Source: Prostheceraeus crozeri | Taxonomy: Eukaryota > Platyhelminthes > Polycladida > Euryleptidae | Direction of reading: 5' to 3' | NCBI GenBank assembly: GCA_907163375.1 | Contig: CAJQUW010010372.1 | Location: 198,501-262,500, forward strand | Length of the DNA: 64,000 nucleotides | Shown here: piece after piece, positions 49,962-59,362 of the stretch | Layout: every line of letters starts with the position of its first letter | Position numbering within the stretch: the stretch's first letter is position 1 | The notes under the pieces: generated by a model | The model's database searches: none | What the model was told of the DNA's origin: nothing | Seen by the model: only the letters and a program-made list of their open reading frames with translations | Position numbers and translations under genes: made by a program

Positions 49962-51116
49962 ATGGCTAATGACAGGAATCGCAAATTCCATATTAAAATG
50001 TGCACATGTGGGCGAATCAATCGCAGTGCGGACGCCAAGGCTCATGTCAAGAAGGCGGGCACCGACCACATGATTATCCTGAATAGGGTTGTATGTGTGA
50101 AGTGTAGAGTGCTGAAGGGTGTTGAGGATGAGGCGCGTTTCTATAGAGTGCATGCTGACTGTAGTGGAGGTTTGGTGAATGACGTGCGATTCACGCAGTT
50201 GATTGTTAAACAGAGGGAGCGAATGTTGGCGATCGAGCGAGAGGGTAACGTTGAGAATGTTGTTGAGAATGATGAGTTGGCGAGAGCAGTTGCGTCGTTG
50301 GAGGCTGAGATTGGGCGAAAGAGAGTGCTTGAGAGTGATGATGAGGATGATGTGGATTTAGATAGGGAGCGTGTGAGGAAGTTGAGCTCTTCGTCGTCGG
50401 AGGTGTCAAACATTGTCATCACCGACCCCCCGAAGAGCTCATCTTCCCCAAAAGTGAAGAGTGGTGGGATTCGTATGCAGTCGGCGAGGTGGTTGAAGGA
50501 TGAAGAAAAGAAGCATGTTTCGCAGCAGATGGCGCATGATTTGTTGGTGAATAAGTATGAGAGTTTGAAGAAGGTGAAGGATGAAGTTGTGAAGGAGTTG
50601 GATGAGTTGAAAAAGAAGGAAATGAAGTCGAAGGAGGTAGCGGATGAGAATATTAGAATGAGGCGTAGTGTGACTGATTTGAAGAGCAAGACGCGAGAGT
50701 TGGAAGAGAAGAATGATGAGTGTGAGAAGAGGGCGAGTGCTGCGGAGAGAAGAATGAGAGATGCAGAAGCGAAGTTTGAGGAGATGATGAAGGAGATGAG
50801 TGTGTTGAGAGCGAGGAATGTTGAGTTGGAGAGGACTGTGGCTCGGCGGGGTGATGAGAGGCAGGCGCATGAGAAGTTGGAGCGCATGAGGGATGAGTGG
50901 AATCGTGTGAATGAGGATCGTTTGTTTGAGTTTCACATCCCTATTCGGGATAATCATTTGGACGGCGAAGTACTCGTAAACCAGAATTTAGATGACTCCA
51001 TCATATGTTACAACGGCCATCCAACGAAAAAATGTCTCCATGCCAGCCTAAGAATGCGCGGCCATCTGTATAAATTCTCGATTCGGATGCGCGCGAGACT
51101 GCCAAAGGATGGCTAA
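49962..51116 (+). CDS. zinc-knuckle and coiled-coil protein of element III
   Basis: 384 residues. The N-terminus has a CxC...CxxC cluster (KMCTCGRIN, VVCVKCRVL), a short acidic/Ser region (DDEDDVDLD, SSSSSEV), a long Lys/Glu coiled coil at about 180-320, and a C-terminal segment of different character (SIICYNGHPTKKCLHASLRM). No family recognised. The coding strand is very purine-rich, which produces spurious opposite-strand frames. A 60-bp GT-AG intron follows the stop, and the first 141-bp repeat with its stem-loop lies in the 3' region. Confidence 0.5.
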   Translation: MANDRNRKFHIKMCTCGRINRSADAKAHVKKAGTDHMIILNRVVCVKCRVLKGVEDEARFYRVHADCSGGLVNDVRFTQLIVKQRERMLAIEREGNVENVVENDELARAVASLEAEIGRKRVLESDDEDDVDLDRERVRKLSSSSSEVSNIVITDPPKSSSSPKVKSGGIRMQSARWLKDEEKKHVSQQMAHDLLVNKYESLKKVKDEVVKELDELKKKEMKSKEVADENIRMRRSVTDLKSKTRELEEKNDECEKRASAAERRMRDAEAKFEEMMKEMSVLRARNVELERTVARRGDERQAHEKLERMRDEWNRVNEDRLFEFHIPIRDNHLDGEVLVNQNLDDSIICYNGHPTKKCLHASLRMRGHLYKFSIRMRARLPKDG

Positions 51117-51120
51117 CTTG

Positions 51121-51180
51121 GTAAGTGAAAAGTAAATAAGATAGTATATCCTATTCTAATACATATCATTTTCATTGCAG
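51121..51180 (+). other. 60-bp candidate intron downstream of the stop codon
   Basis: Begins GTAAGTGAAA, ends TTTTCATTGCAG, and has a branch-point-like TTCTAAT 25-30 bp before the acceptor. It starts 4 bp after the TAA of the preceding gene, so it would be a 3'UTR intron. Confidence 0.55.
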
Positions 51181-51215
51181 ATCTTTGCCCGCCTTCACCA
51201 CCCCATCACGACACT

Positions 51216-51356
51216 CCCGAGAACGAACCATCGGCTCTCTTAAGGGCCACCTAGGGGCAAGACATGATAGAACCTCTACGCGGTTTGCCCTGGGCAGTCT
51301 TCGGACTGGCGAATACTATCATTAAGTTGAATCTGCTATCAGTCAACTTGAACGTT
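51216..51356 (+). repeat. 141-bp structured repeat, copy 1
   Basis: Begins CCCGAGAACGAACC and ends CAACTTGAACGTT. It has the same length as copies 2 and 3, with only a few substitutions. Contains a histone-type stem-loop, the perfect hairpin CAGTC-TTCG-GACTG (51295-51308) and a longer stem AAGTTGA...TCAACTT. Confidence 0.95.
51233..51248 (+). terminator. histone-type 3' stem-loop, copy 1
   Basis: GGCTCT-CTTA-AGGGCC followed by ACC. The 6-bp stem (one G-U pair), 4-nt loop of the YUUN type and trailing ACC fit the metazoan histone mRNA 3'-end consensus. A purine-rich stretch (GGGGCAAGACATGATAGA) follows where a U7-binding downstream element would lie. Structure is seen; function is inferred. 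Confidence 0.6.
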
Positions 51357-51373
51357 GCGTCGCGTTAGAGGGG

Positions 51374-51380
51374 TATATAA
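51374..51380 (+). promoter_or_regulatory. TATA box upstream of the 88-residue gene
   Basis: TATATAA in GGGGTATATAAACCACTG, 33 bp before the ATG at 51413, leaving a very short 5' leader. Confidence 0.65.
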
Positions 51381-51412
51381 ACCACTGCCTCCCATTTCAT
51401 TTCATTTCAATC

Positions 51413-51679
51413 ATGCAGACGCCGAACAGTCAAGTCAGCTCTCCTCGCGGACTGCACTTAAGGCCGCGAAATTTATTTGAGGAGTTTGTCAGGATAGAGG
51501 AGCAAGACAGAGTTTTTAATAATCTTGCTCGGATTGGCAATCCGATGACAGCAACTGCTGTCAATCCAACGGAATGGCGCTACATTCCACTTTTTAGCCA
51601 TGTACCAGTTAGTGTGGAAGTCAACAGTGCTACCAAAGAGAGAGTCAAAGACTCTCTCAGCAGAATTGGTAGGGTGTAA
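51413..51679 (+). CDS. 88-residue protein of element III
   Basis: Begins MQTPNSQVSSPRGLHLRPRN and ends DSLSRIGRV; basic, no recognisable domain. It is an autonomous small gene: TATA box 33 bp upstream, single exon, and a histone-type stem-loop beginning 29 nt after the stop codon. That arrangement copies metazoan replication-dependent histone genes, though the protein is not a histone. It could be an abundant early or S-phase-linked product. Confidence 0.55.
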   Translation: MQTPNSQVSSPRGLHLRPRNLFEEFVRIEEQDRVFNNLARIGNPMTATAVNPTEWRYIPLFSHVPVSVEVNSATKERVKDSLSRIGRV

Positions 51680-51691
51680 GATGACGTTACT

Positions 51692-51832
51692 CCCGAGAAC
51701 GAACCACCGGCTCTCTTAAGGGCCACCATGGGGCAAGATTTGATAGAACCTCCTCGCGGTTTGCCCTGGGCAGTCTTCGGACTGGCGAATACAATCATTA
51801 AGTTGAATCTGCTATCAGTCAACTTGAACGTT
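51692..51832 (+). repeat. 141-bp structured repeat, copy 2
   Basis: Same length and ends as copies 1 and 3, beginning 12 bp after the stop codon of the 88-residue gene. The UUCG hairpin and the AAGTTGA/TCAACTT stem are conserved. Confidence 0.95.
51709..51724 (+). terminator. histone-type 3' stem-loop, copy 2
   Basis: GGCTCTCTTAAGGGCC followed by ACC and a purine-rich tract, 29 nt after the stop codon at 51679. Distance and form are as in histone mRNAs. Confidence 0.65.
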
Positions 51833-51897
51833 ATGCAGTCGATTACTATCCCTGAAGCATTCTGATTCGCTGTTGAGCAATTCATTGTTGAAAACCC

Positions 51898-51904
51898 TAT
51901 ATAA
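51898..51904 (+). promoter_or_regulatory. TATA box upstream of the 84-residue gene
   Basis: TATATAA in ACCCTATATAAGCCAG, 48 bp before the ATG at 51946. Confidence 0.65.
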
Positions 51905-51945
51905 GCCAGAAGATTGTAGCGCTTCTCATTCAATTTCAAGTCACG

Positions 51946-52200
51946 ATGGAAGCGACATCTGCCAACAGCATTCCCGTCTTCATCGATGAAGACAACGCCA
52001 TTCCCGAGTTCGTCATCCTCGACGAGTGGGATGAAGAGGATGAGAAGAAGGGGAAGATCAAGAGGATCGTTTGGACGGATGAGGTGTGGACTCCGAATAC
52101 AACTCGCATCCGAAAGGTGCCAGATGCACCAGCACGACCTCGGCGGTATAGGGTCTATGACAACCTAACCGTCATACCCATTGACTATTCCAGCCAATAG
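51946..52200 (+). CDS. 84-residue acidic protein of element III
   Basis: Begins MEATSANSIPVFIDEDNAIP. An acidic N-terminal half (LDEWDEEDEKKGK) and a basic, Pro/Arg-rich second half (DAPARPRRYRVYDN). No family recognised. Like its neighbour it has its own TATA box and a histone-type stem-loop 34 nt after the stop. The two genes do not resemble each other, so the cassette ends are shared but the coding parts are not. Confidence 0.55.
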   Translation: MEATSANSIPVFIDEDNAIPEFVILDEWDEEDEKKGKIKRIVWTDEVWTPNTTRIRKVPDAPARPRRYRVYDNLTVIPIDYSSQ

Positions 52201-52217
52201 TCAACTTAAATTCACAC

Positions 52218-52358
52218 CCCGAGAACGAACCATCGGCTCTCTTAAGGGCCACCATGGGGCAAGACATGATAGAACCTCCACGCGGTTTGCCCTGGGCAGT
52301 CTTCGGACTGGCGAATACTATCATTAAGTTGAATCTGCTATCAGTCAACTTGAACGTT
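52218..52358 (+). repeat. 141-bp structured repeat, copy 3
   Basis: Same length and ends as copies 1 and 2, beginning 17 bp after the stop of the 84-residue gene. Differences from copy 1 are a handful of substitutions. Confidence 0.95.
52235..52250 (+). terminator. histone-type 3' stem-loop, copy 3
   Basis: GGCTCTCTTAAGGGCC, then ACC and GGGGCAAGACATGATAGA. Same geometry as copies 1 and 2. Confidence 0.65.
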
Positions 52359-52962
52359 GCAAATGAAGTTCGGTGTAATACTTCCTTTCGACGGGCGTTC
52401 CTGTAAAGGGCAGCGGTGAAACCCGTGGCTATGTATACCGCAAGGGATATTCGGCAATGGTCAATCTTGTTTAACCTCTCTGCGTCATGTTTGCAAGTGA
52501 TTGCCTCTGTCTCAACGTAGTATGCATTCGCGCCAGGGCGACATTTAGCCAACTGTCGAAGGTTGCCTAAAACTTTCCATTGCATACGTTATGAGAACCA
52601 TGAGTTCTACCTGTCTCTATCAATGAGACGAATTGATGAATGGAATGAAATGGGAGGACACTCACGCGCCACACGCAACATAACACACTTCTCTCTTCCG
52701 TAGTCTAACAAGCTCTTTACAAAGCTCTTTACACATGGATCGCAGTCGATTGCTATCCCTGTATCAGAAGTGTAAGCTATCTTAATTTATTTGACACCAT
52801 TTCATCTACCATCATCGTCCATATGAAATGTTTTAAGATTTACAAGTTAGATTAAGCGTGCTACTATTTCCAAATGAAAATGTATACATGGTTAAATCAT
52901 CCAATGAAGCCCCATTCAAGTAAGTCAGTATGAAAGCAAAGATAATACGAAATAAAAATTTA
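52359..52962. other. degenerate cassette remnant or spacer
   Basis: No convincing coding frame. A stretch near 52738-52770 (CGCAGTCGATTGCTATCCCTG) matches the spacer after copy 2 near 51835, so part of the cassette flank is duplicated here. It may be a decayed fourth unit. Confidence 0.4.
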
Positions 52963-53406
52963 TTATGGCATGTATTTCAAAAGGTCTTCATCGTCAATAT
53001 CGTCCCAGAGTCTGGCTTCACATAGATAACAAAAACAGTTCACTTGCTTTAATCGTTCTTCCACTGCGAGCCTCACTTTGTCAATATACTCCCACTCCGC
53101 CATAGTTCGTGGCTGGGAGTGAGGGGTGTACCACTCCCATAATTGGTGGAGGAATTTCGTGCTGGTGATCTCCATCACATCGTCAGTATCGTACTGGAGA
53201 TACTTCCACCTCACGCCTGTTAAGTCGGGACACTCCTCACATACACTCTCTTCGTTGTCCGCTGGTAATGACAACTTTCTGATATTGTCCAGTCGGTACA
53301 CCTTCTCTACCTTCCCCTTCGTTGGTGCGTTTGGTGCAAAGAGCGCCTTTGGTGTTGAGGATGGAGAAGAGAATTTTGTGTTTGGTGTTGTCGGAGGGCT
53401 TGTCAT
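52963..53406 (-). CDS. 147-residue protein of element III
   Basis: Begins MTSPPTTPNTKFSSPSSTPK. A low-complexity Ser/Thr/Pro N-terminus is followed by a compact region with two CxxC pairs (SVCEECPD and NCFCYLCEARLWDD), suggesting a small zinc-binding fold. It is divergent from PolB across a roughly 240-bp shared upstream region with a TATATATG motif at 53504. No family recognised. Confidence 0.5.
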   Translation of the reverse strand: MTSPPTTPNTKFSSPSSTPKALFAPNAPTKGKVEKVYRLDNIRKLSLPADNEESVCEECPDLTGVRWKYLQYDTDDVMEITSTKFLHQLWEWYTPHSQPRTMAEWEYIDKVRLAVEERLKQVNCFCYLCEARLWDDIDDEDLLKYMP

Positions 53407-53645
53407 GTTGACTGCGAATAATAACTTTGAAATGTTTTCTTATTCTTAAGTATCAACAAGCAACCAATCAGAATGAACAGCCAATGAATGATGAATACGA
53501 AAGTATATATGTAAAGTGACATTCGTGTCATTTCACTCTGTCTTTGTGACATATAAGTGAAGTGTTCTCTGGCGTATAAGTGAACTGCTCTCTCGTGAAG
53601 TCTCTATCTTGTTGAAGTATCAACCTTAAACTCGATTTCGTTGAA

Positions 53646-56600
53646 ATGGTAAGTTGAAAATTTCTTCACTCATCTCTCTCAAACGTGTGGCTAATAGCAT
53701 CTTCCTCAATTTCAGGCATCAACTTCATCACCAACGCCCTCCCTTCTCGAGGAAAGTTTAGAGTTGTTGAGTCAAAGTAGGTTGTAACAATACACTGAGA
53801 CTTGAACAGAGATGATAGAATGATTTCTCTTTCAGGTGATGTGAGTTCCAGCTCAGGACTCTCGCGACAAGGCAACGAGTGGGAATGTGCCGACTGCGGA
53901 CATATGTTTACAAGGAAGCACAGTCTCCTTCGACACATCAAACAACGTGTGTGTCAACGCAAAGCGGCGTCAATCTCCGGAGGTGAAGTTGATTCTGACG
54001 ATGACATTTCCTTTCCTTGCGATTTGTGCCCTCTTTCTTTTGATAGTCACTTTCAGCGATCTTCGCACAGACTTCAACACACTTATGCAAATGATCACTA
54101 CACCAACGATACCTCTATCATCTCCCTCATTAATGTTTCACACAATAATTTAGTACGCGACTACTGCATGGAGTCCAATACTCAAATAGTAGATTTTCCT
54201 GAGTGGCTCCTTCAAAATTCTAACATTATCGAAGCGCTCTTCAACAATTTAGACAATTTTAGAATGAAGGCGCTCATCTACCTCAAACTAAAATATATTA
54301 AGATAGATTTTCAAACGGGTCAAGTGACGGAGAGAATACAGTTTCATGTTCCTTCCTCTTCCGCAACTGAAGTTGTAGACTGCGAGTCTTGGCTAAATTT
54401 TCACGTTCAATGTTTAAAATCAAATGTAGATAAATTCAATCAACGCGACAACAGCGCTCTCATTTTTGATGGTGTGGACTCAGCCATATTCAAAATTTCC
54501 CTATTAGAAAGTCATGCAGCTCGAGGCACATTTAAACTACCAAAAACGTTGTATAATAAGAAAGCTGTCATCAATGTCGATTGTAAATCACAGTGTTTCA
54601 AATATGCAGTCCTATCCATCCTTCACTATAATGATATCAACGCGCATCGAGATCGCACCTATAGCTATAGACAGTGGGAGGATGAACTAGACTTTGAAGG
54701 TTGTGATAGTGACAACATGAAAATCAAAGATGTAGAAACGTTCGAAAAACATAATAAGATTAAAATTGTCGTTCACGTGTGGGAGAAGGGGTTGAAGGGT
54801 GCCCGCTATAATTCACGTTCAACTTGTTATGAACGTGTAGTCAACCTCTTATTAGTAAAACAAGATGATAGCGAGGAATGGCACTACTGTGGTATTCCCA
54901 AAATCTCTCGCTTGTACACTCACTTGGGGCACTCTAAAAGAGGTGAACATTTTGTATGCGACCGCTGCATCCGCTCCTTTTGGAGTAAAGATAAATTTGA
55001 AACTCACTATGAATGGTGCAAGCGACGTAAATTACAAATGGAACGCATGCCCAAAGATAAAATATTTTCACATAGGGATAATGGTGACGAATTAAGTCCC
55101 CTGCGTGTCATTTACGCAGACATAGAATGCTACATTGATGATATCATCCACAAACCAGCAGCCATATCCTGCTATGAAGTATGGCATGACCACTTTAGGA
55201 ATAGACAAAACAAAATGCATACTTGGCAAGGTGAAGATTGTAATTCAAAATTTCTAGAATTTCTCGATAAAGCTGCTAAATTTCAACAATCATATGATTC
55301 ACAATTGCAGCGTAGGTCACTACATATGTCAGATGAAGACAAACAGAAATTTGAAAGTTGCACATCGCGCTCTAAATGTCATAAAACGTTTGATGACGAT
55401 AAAATTAAGAAAGTGCGTGATCATGATCACATCACTGGTAAATTTAGAAACGCACTCTGCTCCAAATGTAACTTTTCACTTAGGTTGAGACGTCGTGTAC
55501 TACCCGTCATTTTTCATAACTTTAAGGGCTATGACAGTCATATGCTCATAAAAGGAGGGTTGAGCCAGATGAAATCGTGGCAGTTTAATGTAATAGCACA
55601 AACGAGAGAAAAATTCATGGCAATGACAGCAAAAGTAGCAGTAGATAAAACTAAAGAAAATAAGACAGTCTTCTTCGAAATAAAATTTTTAGATTCATTT
55701 CAATTCATGTCAGCGTCACTAGCTTCTCTCGTTCGAAATCTCAAGTTTCTTTCCCATAGACAAACTTTGAAGAAACACTATCCAAACTTAACGGATGACA
55801 TGATCACTCGCAAAGGAGTCTTTCCCTATGCGTATTTTAGCTCAATGTCTAAACTAAATGAAACAACCCTTCCTTCCATTGACAAATTCAAAAACGATTT
55901 GACGGGTGAAGATTGTCCAGTAGAGGACTATGAACATGCTCAAGAGGCATGGTTGAAATTTGATTGTAAAACGTTTGGCGATTATATGATCGCTTACTTA
56001 GAATTAGATGTCATTTTGCTGGTTGATGTCTTTCAGGAATTTCGACGAGTGGCATTAGAAGAAGACAAATTAGATCCTGTACACTTTGTCAGTCTACCAG
56101 CCATGTCCTTTAAATCAGCCTTTAAAATGACTGGTGAGACCATTCATCTCTTACAAGAACCGGAGATGTATAATATATTTGAGCGCGGAATACGCGGTGG
56201 TCTCACATTTGTAAATAAACATCATATAAAATCTGAAACAGTAGGTGATGATCATATCCACCTTAAGTACTATGACCAAAATAATTTATATGGCAGTTCA
56301 CTGTCTAAACCACTACCTCATTCCGAGTTTAGTTGGTTAAATCAAGATGAGCTTGAGTATTACTCCAACCCTTCAAACATACTGAAGATTCCAGATGAAG
56401 GTGATTGGGGATATTATTTTGAAGTGGATTTGATTTATCCAAATAGTATTAAAAATAAAACTGCTGATTTCCCACTCGCACCTGAATCTGGTGAAGTGAC
56501 TGAAGATATGTTTTCACCATTCATGTCACAATTTCATAATAACTTAACGGAGTGTGGACAGCCAAGGTACAAACCATGCCGCAAACTTTTACTCATCCAA

Positions 56601-57623
56601 TATGATAAGAAAAATTATCTCGTACACTTCTGCATACTAAAATTCTATTTAGAAATGGGCATGCTTCTAAAGTCAGTTCACCGCATTATCAAATTTAGAC
56701 AGAAAGCCTTCCTCAAACCCTACATAGATAGTAACAGTCAAAAACGTGCACTCGCCCAAAATAATTTTGAAAAGGATTTTTATAAATATAAGAATAACAG
56801 TCTTTTCGGAAAGACCATGGAGGATGTTAGAAAACGTATGAACTACAAACTAGTCGTTGATGAACAAAAATATCACAAATTGACCTCATCACCTCTTTTC
56901 ATTGATAGAGACATCATCGATGAGGATCTTGTAGGTGTTAAAATGATAAAATCAGAAGTTGAGTTGTGCAAACCCATCTATATTGGGCAAGCCGTTTTAG
57001 ATTATTCCAAGCTTGAAATGTATCAACTCTTCTACAAAATATTAAAACCATGACCTCTCGTAAAAGAGGTTCGCTTGCTGGGTGGTGATACAGATAGTTT
57101 CTTTGTAGGAATTACCACTCAAAAAGATTTAAATTTTAATGAAGTAGGTAAGTCATTAGAAAAATATTTCGACACATCTAACTACAATCCCACTCATCCA
57201 CTCTATTCCATACAGAATAAAGCCAAACTTGGTTGTTTTAAGGATGAAACAGCAGGAAAGGAAATAGATGAAATGATTCTCCTCCGTCCTAAAATGTATT
57301 CCATGAAATTAAAAGAATGTCCAGATAGTATTAAGCGTGCTAAAGGTATATCAAAATCCATTGTTCACAAAATGAAACATCGGTCCTATAAGAAGGCCTA
57401 TAAAAATAAAAATATAACGTTTGTCAATATGACAATCTTAAAATCACAAGTTCATACTGTGAAAACGTACACGTTCAAGAAACGAGCGCTTTCAGCATGG
57501 GAGGATAAGAGGTGTTGGATAGGACATAACACATCTCTTCCACATGGACATCCTGACACAAACATACCTCCACCCAAAAGAATAAAACTCACGCTACCAC
57601 ATTCAGGAGATGTATTGACATAA
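53646..57623 (+). pseudogene. type B DNA polymerase of element III, with two 5' introns and one nonsense codon
   Basis: Proposed exons are 53646-53648 (ATG only), 53716-53776 and 53836-57623. Introns begin GTAAGT and GTAGGT and end CAATTTCAG and CTCTTTCAG, and phases join correctly. Domains: a C2H2 finger (CADCGHMF...H...H), a second zinc region, an N-terminal module (SQCFKYAVLSILH), a third finger, ExoI (VIYADIECYI), an endonuclease-VII-like module (KVRDHDHITGKFRNALC), ExoII (HNFKGYDSHML), ExoIII (YLELDVILLVD), motif A (YYDQNNLYGSS), motif B (NNSLFGKTMED) and motif C (GGDTDSFF). A TGA at 57051, in frame, separates motif B from motif C. Otherwise intact. Confidence 0.75.
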
Positions 57624-57801
57624 TCAACTTTAACTCAGTATTTTGATGTTGCTTTTTGTAGATATACATGGTTGTTTTATGTATCGCATGAGATCGTTTC
57701 TTCCTTGTGAATATATGCCTACAGTCAGCCCATTCCCCTTTATCTGTGAAAAGACTTTTTCATACACATATTTATATTTCAATAAACATATCACAATGAC
57801 T

Positions 57802-59331
57802 TCACTTTGTTTTCCGAAACACTAAAGTTACGAGGGATTTAGTATCTTTCACATGGATGCACTCTTGTAAACCATTGGTAATTTTGATAGCAATAGAGGG
57901 TATAGTTTGTTTGACGACGGGATGATAGAAAATAGATTCAAACATCTTCTCGACTATTCCATATGAAGCGTCTTTATCATGAATGAAATCACGTAAAATG
58001 TATTCTTTTTTTTCACCAACAGAAATAGGAAGAATCAAATCACTTTGAATGTAAAGGTGCTGTTCATGTTTATCAAGTGTCATTGGTGTTTCTATACCAA
58101 TCATATGCGCAGCAGTAAACACAGTTTGTAGCATTGAAAAACCAAAGAGCTTTTTCAAATTTTTACTCAATTGACATTGAATGTCATCACCCAGTTTCAG
58201 AACAACGCGTTGATTTTCAATTGAAAACGAAATGTGGTGTGTCTTTACATCATATTTACTTTTCATCACATGCTTCAACTTCTGTTGTATATAAGGATTT
58301 ACTACAAGAATGAAGCTTTCAACTGTATGATATAGACGCGGCATTAGATTGATAGCAACTTTAGATTCTTCATAAGACTGGTAAATTTTCTTGATGCGAT
58401 CACCATAGATGTCCACCCACCATTCATCATTAACTGAATCAGCTTTAGTGTGATATTCATGAGAACCATACACCACACCGCTTCCAATAATAGGTGTATA
58501 ATGTCTTACAAAATGACGCAAGGTTGGAGAGAAATAAACTGTAAGTTTGTCATTATATTTCTAAATAACCAACTTATTTTTGTCCGCCATAATTTTCTCT
58601 CCATACTTCTTACCCACAGTCTCATTTCATCGTTTTACTAACTCAATAAGTGATAAAGGTTGAACACCACGCTTTTTCAAAATGATGCGTTCTTCACATT
58701 CTACAACATCTTCATCAAATATTTTAAATCTATAATGAAATTTGTTGATTCGATTTGAATAAACTTTTTTAACATTTGCAGTAGCAATTGACGTTAGATG
58801 CAGTCCATGACCAAAATCGGGATGTGGATAGAATTAATTATCCAACCTCAGTGTAAGACCTCTAGTAAAAGAATGAAAGCGAAGGAACTGTCTCCCACTC
58901 CAATGATAGATAGTAAACTCATAAGCTTTCTGATTTTTATTCTTCATGATGGAAGTATTACCACTATTGAACGCCTTAATAATTTTCTCATTCCCAAATG
59001 GTTCATAATAATCTGATTTTATCTGAATCCATTCATAGTTCCACTTTCCATCTGATGTTAAATTGTATGGGAACTGGAATGTATTATTCATCGTTATTCC
59101 ATCATGGGTGCGAGGAGTCAATATCATTTCTTCCAAATCATTCACATTCTGAATATTGCTATCATAGCAAATACTAGAAACGCCAACCTCCCATTCACCT
59201 TCTAAATGCAGTGGGCGATTTAATTCTACTCGATAGTCTGATGGTTTATTTTTGGGAAATTTATTCATAGAAGCATTACTGGGTAAGTAGATTAGAAACG
59301 AGTCCTTATTTTCACTTTCCATATTATTCAC
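57802..59331 (-). pseudogene. minor-capsid-like protein A, three nonsense codons (element III)
   Basis: One open frame of about 510 codons interrupted only by TAA (58834-58836), TGA (58627-58629) and TAG (58561-58563). The N-terminus LIYLPSNASMNKFPKNK and HLEGEWEVGVSSI mark a family that accompanies F54H12.2-like capsid genes in animals and resembles penton-type proteins. The C-terminal part has HLYIQSDLILPISVGEKKE and ends in SLVTLVFRKTK. It is paralogous to protein B (59363-60760). Function in vertices or capsid stabilisation is inferred. Confidence 0.65.
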
Positions 59332-59362
59332 ATTGGAAAAAATATATTAGAATACTTTTGCA

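Noticed and set aside
50141..50957. Long minus-strand frames (248 and 172 codons) opposite the coiled-coil gene
   Set aside because: They are shadows caused by the purine-rich coding strand of the 384-residue gene; Ser/Phe- or Leu/His-rich translations with no domain.
51216..52358. Host histone gene cluster
   Set aside because: The small proteins between the stem-loops bear no resemblance to H1, H2A, H2B, H3 or H4.
52172..52585. Minus-strand frames of 119 and 137 codons (51580-51939 and 52172-52585) with shared FKLTDSRFNLMIVF segment
   Set aside because: The shared segment is simply the reverse translation of the 141-bp repeat, and the plus-strand cassette structure is better supported.
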